Origin: an uncultured Succinivibrio sp.
GTDB lineage: Bacteria; Pseudomonadota; Gammaproteobacteria; Enterobacterales; Succinivibrionaceae
Direction of reading: 5' to 3'
NCBI GenBank assembly: GCA_902772715.1
Contig: CACYBT010000146.1
Location: forward strand, 1-11,806
Length of the DNA stretch: 11,806 nt
Shown here piece by piece: positions 1 through 7,739 of this stretch; the first letter of the stretch is position 1; the number at the start of each line of letters is the position of its first letter. The notes beneath the pieces are model-generated. The model saw nothing but the letters and a program-made list of their open reading frames with translations, was not told the DNA's origin and ran no database searches. The position numbers and the translations under genes are program-made.

Positions 1-161
1 ATAAGGCTCCATGGACAGTAGACATGCTCTTTGCCAAAGCGGCGGGGACGGATAAAGAGAGGATTCATCACTTCATAAGAGCACATGAAGAGCGCCTTTA
101 AATAGGAGGTTTTATCCACAATAGTAGGCATTTCATTCAATAATGGATCTAAAATTATCAT
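1..161 (-). pseudogene. AAA-ATPase-like / PD-(D/E)XK (DUF1703-type) protein, N-terminal fragment, apparently frameshifted, runs off the left edge
   Basis: Reading the minus strand from ATG 161-159 gives 53 codons open to the edge. Residues 15-18 are VDKT and residues 38-44 are RPRRFGK, preceded by NPLFI. This pair of motifs, about 20 residues apart, is the N-terminal signature of AAA-ATPase-like proteins (Pfam AAA-ATPase_like, often fused to a C-terminal PD-(D/E)XK nuclease domain); RPRRFGK is the family's atypical P-loop. The family normally continues with T/S-L-x and then a segment like MSTL. Here the open frame continues with EHVYCPWSL, which does not fit, while the next frame (28-2) reads SMSTVHGAL, which does. 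A loss of about 5 bases just after the P-loop lysine (near 29) would explain this, so I call it a decayed copy. Family members are abundant in gut bacteria; their function is poorly known. An AAGG lies only 2 bases before the ATG, so the start is uncertain. The rest of the gene is outside the window. Confidence 0.62.
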
Positions 162-427
162 AACCTTGATGCAACAATAAATCCTTTGATATATACGGGA
201 TCCACAAAAAACTTATCATCTCATTTTTTTAATTATCAATAATGATTATTCATTAAAGACTTTTGAAGTGCTTTTTTAACTTGTATTAAACAGTCGGGAA
301 TGGTAACTGCTTGATATGTTCTATTAGTCACTCAAAAAATCATTATAGGGTTTTGTAAAGTTAGTGCTGTTAGAATGATTTTCTTGTTGTATATGCTAGA
401 GAAGAATGCTTTAAAATAAGCCTTGCA
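162..427. other. AT-rich divergent intergenic region, no gene seen
   Basis: This stretch separates the divergent AAA-ATPase-like fragment from gyrA. It is very A+T-rich, with stop codons in all frames and no convincing small reading frame. It should hold the promoter of the leftward gene; TATATA runs near 188-195 are possible -10 elements but no good -35 partner was found. A 13-base palindrome (AATAAT-G-ATTATT, 238-250) is weakly Fur-box-like but matches only part of the 19-base consensus. Confidence 0.5.
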
Positions 428-456
428 TTGTTTTAAAGTGGCATAAATGCTATAAT
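428..456 (+). promoter_or_regulatory. gyrA promoter, sigma-70 type with extended -10
   Basis: A perfect -10 hexamer TATAAT lies at 451-456, preceded by TGC at 448-450, which makes an extended -10. A -35 hexamer TTGTTT lies at 428-433 with exactly 17 bases between. Transcription would start near 463, giving a 5' leader of about 30 bases before the gyrA ATG at 492. It is the best sigma-70 promoter I can see in the window and probably drives the whole gyrA-serC-fadD-rnd cluster. Confidence 0.72.
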
Positions 457-457
457 A

Positions 458-473
458 TGTGATTGTGATTACA
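458..473 (+). promoter_or_regulatory. candidate CRP-binding site over the gyrA transcription start
   Basis: The sequence is TGTGA-N6-TTACA, 9 of 10 core positions of the CRP consensus TGTGA-N6-TCACA. It shares most of its bases with the perfect site at 9746-9761. It begins just after the -10 hexamer and spans the predicted start point, a position where bound CRP would be expected to block rather than activate transcription. The regulatory role is inferred from position only. Confidence 0.42.
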
Positions 474-491
474 AAAAATAAGGTTGCATAA

Positions 492-3400
492 ATGTCGGAT
501 AATAATGGAAATTCATTTTCTGAGAATAACTCTGTTTTAGGTGATGAGGAAAATGAGAACGCTGCAGTACAGGAATCACAGGATCCTGTACGTAGGTTAA
601 ATGCTAATGTGCCTTCATCAGATCTCAATCATGAGTTAGGGCAGTCTTTTATTAACTACGCCATGTCAGTTATTAAGGACAGAGCACTGCCTGATGTACG
701 TGACGGATTAAAACCAGTGCATCGCCGCGTGCTTTTTGATATGAAGGATTTGGGAGTTACCCATAAATCACCAACTAAGAAATCAGCCCGTATTGTAGGT
801 GATGTTATTGGTCGTTTTCATCCTCATGGAGATACAGCTGTATATGAAACCATTGTTCGTATGGCACAATGGTTTTCGATGCGTGAAACCCTCATTTTCG
901 GACAGGGTAATTTTGGTGATATCGATGGTGATGGTGCGGCTGCCATGCGTTATACTGAGGTCAGATTAACGCGTATTGCCACCGAGACTCTGCTTGATGA
1001 TCTCAATGAGAATATTGTTGATTTTGAGCCTAATTATGATGGCTCTGAGTCTATTGCTTCTGTTCTTCCTGCAAAGTATCCCAATCTACTTGTTAACGGT
1101 GGTTCCGGTATTGCAGTTGGTATGGCTACCAATATTCCAACTCATAATCTTACGGAAGTTTTAAATTCCTGTATTGTTCTTCTTGATAAACCAGATATGA
1201 GTCTTGATGAACTTATGACTACAGAAGGCTGTATCAAGGGACCTGATTTTCCAACCGGTGGCACTATTGTAGGCAATGGTGGCATTCGTGAAGCATACAT
1301 GACCGGCAAAGGGCGTTGCATTATCCGCGCTAAATCACATACCGAGTATGATAAAAAAGGAAATCCTAAGGCTATAATTGTTGATGAAATTCCTTATGTA
1401 GTCCATAAAATTGATATTATTCGTCAGATACGTGATCTTCTTAGGGATGATCGTGAAAAATCTCGTGAAAAGGAATCAAAGAAAGTCGTTCAACTTGATG
1501 GTATCAAGGAAGTCAATGATCTGTCTGACAAGGATAATGCCGTCAAAATTGAGATTGTGTTAAAAGCCGGTGCTTTCCCAGAGGCAGTGTTAAATAATCT
1601 GTATCAGAAGACTAGCATGCAGTCTTCGTTTCCTATCAATATGGTTGCTCTGTCAAGAGGTAAACCTAAACTTTTTTCACTGCTTGAGATTTTAAAAGAG
1701 TTTTTGGATTTTCGACGTAATGTGATAACGCGTCGAACTTCCTATTGGCTCAAAAATGCCAAAAAGGATGCACATACTCAAGAAGGTCTCCTGGTGGCTA
1801 AAGCCAATATTGATCGTGTCATTGAGCTTATCACTTCTTCTGCTAATACTGAGGAAGCCAAGGCAAAACTGGTTGCCGAGGCCTGGGATGGCGGACTTAT
1901 CAATACACTTATTGAAAGAACCGAGGATGGCGTTAATATTGCTTTACCTTTAGGTATTCCTAAGAATAAAGGATATATTGATGGCAAATATTATCTTTCA
2001 CAGGAACAGGCAGAATCAATCCTAAGACTGCAGCTGGCAAGACTTACGCATCTTGCTCAGGATGAAATTCGCGATCTTTATAAGAAACTTCTTGCTGATA
2101 TTCATGATTATCTTGATATTTTGAATAATCCTGAACGTCTCAAAAGTGAAATCAAGAAAGAGTTTATTCAGGTTCGCGATACCTTTGGCAATCCGCGTAA
2201 AACTGATTTTACCTTTGATGTTGGTAAATTCTCTAAGTATGATCTGGTGCAGAAACGTGATGTGATTGTTACTCTTTCTGCCTTGGGCTTTATTAAGTAT
2301 CAGGAAGTTGCTGAATATGAGAGTCAGGCTCGTGGCGGCAAGGGCAAACTTGCTACGAAGTTGAAGGGTGAGGATTATGTCACACAGGTGGTGGTTACCA
2401 ACACCCATGACAAATTGGTATTCTTCACTAATAAAGGACGAGCTTTTGTCAAACGTGTTTTTGATTTACCTACTTATGAAAGCCGTTCTTCGCAGGGATC
2501 TCTCATCCAGAATATTCTTAACCTTGATTTTGCCAATGATGAACATATTTCGGCTATTCTTCCTGTCTCTGAATATAATTCTGATGACTTCTTCTTTATG
2601 GCAACCAAGAAGGGTGGTGTAAAGAAGACTTCCCTTAGTGCCTATGCGTCGTTCTTTGAACGCATGAGCAATAATTCTATACTTGCATGTATAGTTGCCG
2701 ATGATGATGAGTTAATTAGTGTGCAGCTGTCATCGGGAGACGATGATATCTTTTTGTTTACTTCAGATGGTAACTGTGTGCATTTTTGTGAATACTACAA
2801 GAAAAATGCCGAAAACATAGGAAATGAGGAGGAGCAAAACCAAGAGGAATCAGTACAGGATGACGCGATTGTAGAGAATGATAATAATGCTGAGGAAAAA
2901 AGCCTCGATCGTCACGCTGGCTTGGGAGTGCGTCCAAAGAGCCGTAATTCCAGTACTAATCGTGGTATTCGTTTGCGTAATGATGCCACGGTTGTGGCAC
3001 TGCTGGTAGTGCCTCCTGCTTCGCTTGAGCATCAGCAGTGTGCCATAGTTTCTGCTAACGGTTATGTCAAACGCTTTATGCTTAATACTGTTGCGATACA
3101 TAATCGTGGAGGAAAAGGTATGAAGGTTTTAGGTAATCTTGATCGTAACGGACCGGTTATCGGAGCAGTGCTTGCTGATGATAATTCGGATATCATGTGC
3201 GTTACTAATCAGGGACTTCTCATTCGTTCACCTATGACTGATATCCCACTTATCTCAAGAACTGCTGCTGGTAATATCATGATTAGAATGCAGAGCGGTG
3301 ATCAGGTTAATGCGGTGCAGTGTATTTCTGCAGATGTTGTCAAGAATACGAAGAAACTTATTGAGGCTCGTAATCTTGAAAAAGTACAGTTAAGGAATGA

Positions 3401-3524
3401 GAATGCAGAAGTATCTAGTGATTCTGTTAATGGGGAGTTGGCTTCTTCGAATGAAACAGGTTCTTCTGAGGAAAAAGAGCCTCATGAAACTAATCTGAGC
3501 CATGCTGAAACTTCTGAAGAATAG
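492..3524 (+). CDS. gyrA: DNA gyrase subunit A
   Basis: This is the DNA-cleaving subunit of the A2B2 gyrase, which introduces negative supercoils using ATP bound by GyrB. The 1010 residues compare with 875 in E. coli. The breakage-reunion domain begins near residue 40; the catalytic tyrosine is Tyr154 in AAAMRYTE (E. coli Tyr122). The quinolone region reads HPHGDTAVYE, so Thr115 and Glu119 stand at E. coli Ser83 and Asp87. The GyrA box is QARGGKG (612-618) rather than the usual QRRGGKG, and it starts the C-terminal DNA-wrapping pinwheel. The extra length comes from an acidic N-terminal extension of about 32 residues, an Asp/Glu/Asn-rich insertion at about 773-816 between pinwheel blades, and a Ser/Glu-rich tail after about 960. 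The start is supported by AAGG (480-483) 8 bases upstream and the promoter at 428-456. It is first in a cluster with serC, fadD and rnd. Confidence 0.98.
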   Translation: MSDNNGNSFSENNSVLGDEENENAAVQESQDPVRRLNANVPSSDLNHELGQSFINYAMSVIKDRALPDVRDGLKPVHRRVLFDMKDLGVTHKSPTKKSARIVGDVIGRFHPHGDTAVYETIVRMAQWFSMRETLIFGQGNFGDIDGDGAAAMRYTEVRLTRIATETLLDDLNENIVDFEPNYDGSESIASVLPAKYPNLLVNGGSGIAVGMATNIPTHNLTEVLNSCIVLLDKPDMSLDELMTTEGCIKGPDFPTGGTIVGNGGIREAYMTGKGRCIIRAKSHTEYDKKGNPKAIIVDEIPYVVHKIDIIRQIRDLLRDDREKSREKESKKVVQLDGIKEVNDLSDKDNAVKIEIVLKAGAFPEAVLNNLYQKTSMQSSFPINMVALSRGKPKLFSLLEILKEFLDFRRNVITRRTSYWLKNAKKDAHTQEGLLVAKANIDRVIELITSSANTEEAKAKLVAEAWDGGLINTLIERTEDGVNIALPLGIPKNKGYIDGKYYLSQEQAESILRLQLARLTHLAQDEIRDLYKKLLADIHDYLDILNNPERLKSEIKKEFIQVRDTFGNPRKTDFTFDVGKFSKYDLVQKRDVIVTLSALGFIKYQEVAEYESQARGGKGKLATKLKGEDYVTQVVVTNTHDKLVFFTNKGRAFVKRVFDLPTYESRSSQGSLIQNILNLDFANDEHISAILPVSEYNSDDFFFMATKKGGVKKTSLSAYASFFERMSNNSILACIVADDDELISVQLSSGDDDIFLFTSDGNCVHFCEYYKKNAENIGNEEEQNQEESVQDDAIVENDNNAEEKSLDRHAGLGVRPKSRNSSTNRGIRLRNDATVVALLVVPPASLEHQQCAIVSANGYVKRFMLNTVAIHNRGGKGMKVLGNLDRNGPVIGAVLADDNSDIMCVTNQGLLIRSPMTDIPLISRTAAGNIMIRMQSGDQVNAVQCISADVVKNTKKLIEARNLEKVQLRNENAEVSSDSVNGELASSNETGSSEEKEPHETNLSHAETSEE

Positions 3525-3569
3525 TACAGAGTTTAACTATTTATAAATTATTAAATTTGGAGTATCAAA

Positions 3570-4661
3570 GTGAAGAGAGTATATAATTTTTATGCCGGTC
3601 CTTGCACCCTTCCTCTTGAAGTTATGGAGGAGGCTCAACGTGATTTCCTTGACTACGCTAGTACTGGCATGGGTGTTATTGAAATCTCTCATCGTTCACA
3701 GGAGTTTAAACATATTGCTGAAGATTCTGAGGCTTTACTGCGTGAACTTCTCCATATTCCTGACAATTACCGTGTGCTGTTTGAACAGGGCGGTGGCCGC
3801 GGTCAGTTTGCCGCTCTGCCATTGAATCTTTTAAAAGAAGATGGAGTGTGTGACTATTTTGTCACGGGACATTGGTCTAACTGCGCACAAAAAGAGTGTA
3901 ATGAGCGCTATGGAAAGGGCGTGGTTCATGAATGTACTTTTTTGAATGAAAAGGGACTTTATGCAGTTGATTTTAGCAAAATGACGGTGACTGAGGGGGC
4001 AGACTATGCCTATACCTGTCTTAATGAAACCGTCAATGGCATTGAGACTGCACATCATCTGCCCGATACGGGGGATGTCCCTTTAGTTGCAGATATGTCT
4101 TCTGATATTCTGACCCGTCCCATTGATGTGAAGAAATTTGGAGTTATTTTCTTTGGACTTCAGAAAAATGTCGGACCTTCCGGTATGACTATCACGATTA
4201 TTCGCGATGATTTGATAGGTCATGCGCGTAAATACACTCCATCAGTACTTGATTATAGCATTCTATGCAAACATGGGTCGATGTTTAATACTCCATGTAC
4301 TTTTGCGTGGTATATGGCATATCTGAATTTTAAATGGATAAAAAGTATTGGTGGTATTTCAGAATTAGAAAAGCGCAACATCAAAAAATCAGATTTGTTT
4401 TATAATTATGTTGATAAATCAGATTTTTATATAAGCAAGATTGCAAAAGACTGTCGTTCCCGTGTCAATTGTGTTTTTTCGTTGAAGGATGAATCTCTTA
4501 ATGATGAATTCCTCTCTTTGGCAAAGGCTTCAGGACTTGTTGGTCTTAAAGGACATAAGGTTTTAGGAGGTATGCGGGCAAGCATGTATAATGCTATGCC
4601 ATACGAAGGAGTTGCAGCCTTGGTTGACTTTATGCAAGACTTCGCTTCAAAGCATGCCTAA
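3570..4661 (+). CDS. serC: phosphoserine aminotransferase
   Basis: This cytosolic PLP enzyme transfers an amino group from glutamate to 3-phosphohydroxypyruvate, the second step of serine synthesis. In gammaproteobacteria it also acts on the analogous 4-carbon intermediate of pyridoxal phosphate synthesis. The 363 residues match the usual length (362 in E. coli). Visible landmarks are the N-terminal YNFYAGPCTLP, the GGGRGQFAALP loop (residues 74-84), the PLP-binding lysine Lys199 in FGLQKNVGPSG, the DYSIL and SMFNTP segments, and KGHKVLGGMRASMYNAMP near the C-terminus. The start is GTG; GGAG at 3559-3562 lies 7 bases upstream and the next residues align with the family N-terminus. It begins 45 bases after gyrA with no terminator between them. 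gyrA-serC adjacency occurs in other gammaproteobacteria. Confidence 0.97.
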   Translation: MKRVYNFYAGPCTLPLEVMEEAQRDFLDYASTGMGVIEISHRSQEFKHIAEDSEALLRELLHIPDNYRVLFEQGGGRGQFAALPLNLLKEDGVCDYFVTGHWSNCAQKECNERYGKGVVHECTFLNEKGLYAVDFSKMTVTEGADYAYTCLNETVNGIETAHHLPDTGDVPLVADMSSDILTRPIDVKKFGVIFFGLQKNVGPSGMTITIIRDDLIGHARKYTPSVLDYSILCKHGSMFNTPCTFAWYMAYLNFKWIKSIGGISELEKRNIKKSDLFYNYVDKSDFYISKIAKDCRSRVNCVFSLKDESLNDEFLSLAKASGLVGLKGHKVLGGMRASMYNAMPYEGVAALVDFMQDFASKHA

Positions 4662-4679
4662 AGTATATTAGGAGTAGAT

Positions 4680-6371
4680 ATGGATATGAACCGCACTCCA
4701 TGGCTTCAGAATTATCCAGAGGATGTGCCTACTACAATCGATCCTAAGATTGTCAGAAATTTAAGTGAATTATGCGATAGTATCTGTCTTAAATATCCTG
4801 AGCGTAAGGCTTTTGTTTCCTTTGGTACGGCAATTTCCTATGCAGAATTTCACCATAAGGTCATGTGTCTTGCTGCATATCTAAAATACGTGGTTGGAGT
4901 CAGAAAGGGTGATAGATTAGGCCTTATTTTACCTAATCTTATTCAGTATCCCATCAGTGTTTTTGCGGGAATTAAAGCCGGACTTGAGATTGTCAACATC
5001 AATCCGCTCTATACTCCGCATGAAATGTTAGGTATCCTAAGAGATGCCAAAATCAAGTTTGTAATTACTTTTGAGAGTGTTAATGCTCAGCTCTTAAAGG
5101 TGCTCGATCAGACCTATATTACATGCTATATTTCCAGTCCTTTGGGGGGATGCATGCCTCCTTTAAAGGCTTTTTTTTACAACATTATGGCCCGCTACGT
5201 AAAAAAGGCCGTACCTTCTTACGACAAGAGCAAAGTTAGAAGTTTTTCTAAATGTCTTAGGGAAGGGGAAAAATACCTTAAAAACTATGTTCAAGAAGAT
5301 CTTGATTTTGATGATATTGCCTTTTTGCAGTACACCGGCGGTACTACCGGTAAACCTAAAGGGGCAATGCTCTCGCATGGCAATATCATTGCCAACATTG
5401 TACAGGCTTATGCCATGTATGGTCCCCGTCTCAAAAAGGGAGAGGAGATGATTCTGACGGCGCTGCCGCTTTATCATATCTTCGCTATGACTGTTAATCT
5501 GATGTTTGCGATGTATATTGGCTGTACCAATATTCTTGTTTTAGATCCGCGTAATTTTCCTTTTTTAATTAAAATTCTAGAAAGATATCCTGGCATTTCG
5601 CTTATTACTGGTGTTAATACGCTGTTTAATGCTTTTGTTAACTATAACGTCTTTGATAAATTAAGTCTGCCTAAGCTGAGGGTAGTGATTGGTGGTGGTA
5701 CGGCTGTACAGTCAGGAGTGGCTGCCAAATTCCTTAAAGCCTCTGGGATTCCAATTCATGAGGGCTACGGCCTTACCGAGTGTTCTCCTTTATGCTGTGT
5801 TGTGCCTTATACTCAAAAAGATTTTACTGGTACCATCGGGGTGCCTACACCATCTACTCTGGCTCGTATTATTGATACCAAAACCGGTGAGGAAATATGG
5901 GAACCTAATCGGGCAGGGGAGCTTGAGTTTAAGGGACCACAGGTGATGAAAGGTTATTTTGATAATGAGAATGAAACCCGCAATGTCTTTCATGATGGTT
6001 GGCTTAAGACTGGAGATATCGCGGAGTGGACTGAAAATTATCATGTAAAAATAATTGACAGGATTAAGGATATGATTATTGTTTCGGGATTTAATGTTTT
6101 CCCAACAGAAATTGAGAATGTCCTAAGCCATAATGACAGAATTATGGAATGCGCTGTGATTGGTATTCCCTCTAAAACCTTAGGTGAATCTATTAAGGTT
6201 TTCATAGTCAAAAAAGATCCGTCTTTAACTAAAGAAGACGTCATCACCTACTGTAAACAGTTTTTAACCGGTTATAAAATTCCAAAACATGTGGAATTTG
6301 TCGACTCTCTGCCTAAATCTTTTGTTGGAAAGGTGATGCGACGGTATCTAAGACAAAACCGTATCGCTTAA
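4680..6371 (+). CDS. fadD: long-chain-fatty-acid-CoA ligase
   Basis: The enzyme activates long-chain fatty acids to acyl-CoA through an acyl-adenylate at the inner face of the cytoplasmic membrane, coupling uptake to use. The 563 residues match E. coli FadD (561) along the whole length. The AMP-binding P-loop is YTGGTTGKPKGA (218-229); the second adenylation motif is EGYGLTE (361-367); TGD at 444-446 and the following DRIKDMIIVSGFNVFPTEIE segment form the FACS signature and hinge; the C-terminal catalytic lysine is probably Lys551 in SFVGKVMRR. The first ATG (4680) has GGAG 5 bases upstream; a second ATG at 4686 is possible. It starts 18 bases after serC and is followed by rnd 11 bases later, the same pair as in E. 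coli. No other beta-oxidation gene is in the window, so supplying acyl-CoA for lipid synthesis is as plausible as degradation. Confidence 0.96.
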   Translation: MDMNRTPWLQNYPEDVPTTIDPKIVRNLSELCDSICLKYPERKAFVSFGTAISYAEFHHKVMCLAAYLKYVVGVRKGDRLGLILPNLIQYPISVFAGIKAGLEIVNINPLYTPHEMLGILRDAKIKFVITFESVNAQLLKVLDQTYITCYISSPLGGCMPPLKAFFYNIMARYVKKAVPSYDKSKVRSFSKCLREGEKYLKNYVQEDLDFDDIAFLQYTGGTTGKPKGAMLSHGNIIANIVQAYAMYGPRLKKGEEMILTALPLYHIFAMTVNLMFAMYIGCTNILVLDPRNFPFLIKILERYPGISLITGVNTLFNAFVNYNVFDKLSLPKLRVVIGGGTAVQSGVAAKFLKASGIPIHEGYGLTECSPLCCVVPYTQKDFTGTIGVPTPSTLARIIDTKTGEEIWEPNRAGELEFKGPQVMKGYFDNENETRNVFHDGWLKTGDIAEWTENYHVKIIDRIKDMIIVSGFNVFPTEIENVLSHNDRIMECAVIGIPSKTLGESIKVFIVKKDPSLTKEDVITYCKQFLTGYKIPKHVEFVDSLPKSFVGKVMRRYLRQNRIA

Positions 6372-6382
6372 TAGAGTTTGCT

Positions 6383-7510
6383 ATGTTAGATGTTTTTTCT
6401 TGCCATTATATAAATGATCAGGAGATGCTGACATGTTTTTCCGAGAGGCTTTTAAACTTAGATGAGTCTTCGTATGTTGCCTTTGATACCGAATTTACTC
6501 GTAATCGAACTTTTTATCCCACACTTGAGCTGTTGCAATTTGCGGTAGATGAGGATGTTTATTTTATTGATCCGCACGCCGAAAATCTAAATCTTAAGGA
6601 TTTTTTCAAGGTTTTTTCTAATATTAAAAGTACCGTACTGCTTTTTGCCGCAACCGAAGATCTTGAAATTCTGGTTCACGAGGGGCGCGGAAATCCTCGT
6701 TATTTCCCTAAAAAAATCGTCGATTTGCAGTCTCTGTATGCCTTTTTGAATATATCTTATAATATCGGCTTAAAAAATATTGTTGAAAAAGAACTGGGAA
6801 TAACGCTTCTTAAGGAAGAAACGCATTCTGACTGGTCCTTAAGGCCTTTAAGCGAAAGTCAGTTACGTTACGCCAAAGAGGATGTCATTTATCTTTTGCC
6901 ATTATATCAGCAGGTAATGCATAAGTTTAAACCGCATGATTGTAGACTTTTGTTCTATGAAGAGTACATGTCCAATATGCTTTTTGATCTTGAAAAGGAG
7001 ATAGATCCCGAGCATCTGTATATGTTTGTTAAGGGAGCTTCGTCCTTAAACAAAAAAGAACTTAAGATTCTACAATATCTGTGTAAATGGCGTTATGAGT
7101 TTGCAAGAGCACACAATATTGCTCCTAACTGGATCATAACCAATGGTGCTCTCTGTAATTTATGTAAGGAAAATCGCCTTACTTTTAAGACACTTATTCG
7201 CTGCGGTGTAAAATACCCCGCTGCTAAAACTTATGGTGAACTGGTAATTAGGTGGCATGAACAAGCCTCTTTGCAGCCTGATACAAATCTTTACAGTACG
7301 GATTATTTCATAAATCTAAAGGAAAATGAGAAGTCTGCGCAAAAACTCAAAACCCTTCTTTTAAACAGGGCACATACCCTTAATATTGCCAAGGAACTTT
7401 TATGCAACAGGCTGCTTATGAATGATTTTTTTTACTGTCGATATTTTCATAGAACTCCCATCCTCGAAACTTCTTGGTACCAAAAAGCGATAGGTCCAAT
7501 TAATTTTTAA
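6383..7510 (+). CDS. rnd: ribonuclease D (3'-5' exoribonuclease)
   Basis: RNase D trims the 3' ends of tRNA precursors and other small RNAs in the cytosol. At 375 residues it equals E. coli RNase D. The DEDDy exonuclease core is complete: motif I is AFDTEF with Asp35 and Glu37, motif II contains Asp93 in ATEDLEIL, and motif III is YAKED with Tyr163 and Asp167. The family segment KEETHSDW (144-151) lies just before motif III. Residues about 212-290 (LNKKELKILQYLCKWRYEFAR and following) resemble an HRDC nucleic-acid-binding domain, though the match is loose. It begins 11 bases after fadD and has only a weak ribosome-binding sequence (AGAG at 6373-6376), so translation may depend partly on coupling. 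I see no strong intrinsic terminator directly after it. Confidence 0.95.
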   Translation: MLDVFSCHYINDQEMLTCFSERLLNLDESSYVAFDTEFTRNRTFYPTLELLQFAVDEDVYFIDPHAENLNLKDFFKVFSNIKSTVLLFAATEDLEILVHEGRGNPRYFPKKIVDLQSLYAFLNISYNIGLKNIVEKELGITLLKEETHSDWSLRPLSESQLRYAKEDVIYLLPLYQQVMHKFKPHDCRLLFYEEYMSNMLFDLEKEIDPEHLYMFVKGASSLNKKELKILQYLCKWRYEFARAHNIAPNWIITNGALCNLCKENRLTFKTLIRCGVKYPAAKTYGELVIRWHEQASLQPDTNLYSTDYFINLKENEKSAQKLKTLLLNRAHTLNIAKELLCNRLLMNDFFYCRYFHRTPILETSWYQKAIGPINF

Positions 7511-7688
7511 ATTGTAACTAGTTAAAAAGGCTCAATAAATTTTTATGTGGGAGCGGTAAATTAGTTACGAAAAAATTAATTGTTAATTGATGATACAAGG
7601 CAAAACCATTTCTTCTAGTTGTTTAGAAAATATTTTGTTTGTGCTTGGGATATCTTTAGAAACGCCTATCCCGCAGCTTTAATTACAG
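7511..7688. other. spacer after rnd with inverted repeats, no gene seen
   Basis: This spacer lies between the ends of two convergent units, rnd and the symporter gene. It contains GGGATA (7647-7652) and TATCCC (7667-7672), a 6-bp stem with a 14-base loop, but no T-run follows on either strand. It also has a longer-range pair, GTAACTA just after the rnd stop and TAGTTAC about 45 bases further on, followed by an A-run. Neither is a convincing terminator for rnd. No reading frame of useful length with a ribosome-binding site was found. Confidence 0.4.
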
Positions 7689-7717
7689 AAAAAATAGGGT
7701 AGTCTGTAAGACCACCC
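7689..7717 (-). terminator. intrinsic terminator of the symporter gene
   Basis: On the minus strand GGGTGGTCT (7717-7709), a 3-base loop TAC, and AGACTACCC (7705-7697) form a 9-bp stem with one G-T wobble. TA and six T residues follow (7694-7689 read as T on this strand). It lies 22 bases beyond the symporter stop codon. The plus strand lacks a T-run after the stem, so it is directional. Confidence 0.85.
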
Positions 7718-7739
7718 CATTTATTAAAATATTAAAGTA

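Noticed and set aside
3..101. A 32-codon plus-strand frame open from the left edge and ending in TAA at 99-101
   Set aside because: It overlaps the minus-strand frame with VDKT and RPRRFGK, which is far better supported; the plus-strand translation matches nothing I recognise.
232..256. Possible Fur box around AATAATGATTATT
   Set aside because: Only about 11 of 19 consensus positions fit, in DNA so rich in A and T that such matches are expected by chance.
332..628. Minus-strand 98-codon frame across the gyrA start
   Set aside because: It overlaps the gyrA promoter and N-terminus, has no ribosome-binding site, and its translation is low-complexity and unlike a protein family.
2022..2408. Minus-strand 128-codon frame inside gyrA
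   Set aside because: It lies entirely antisense to a well-conserved gyrA region and shows no domain or start signal; a shadow frame.
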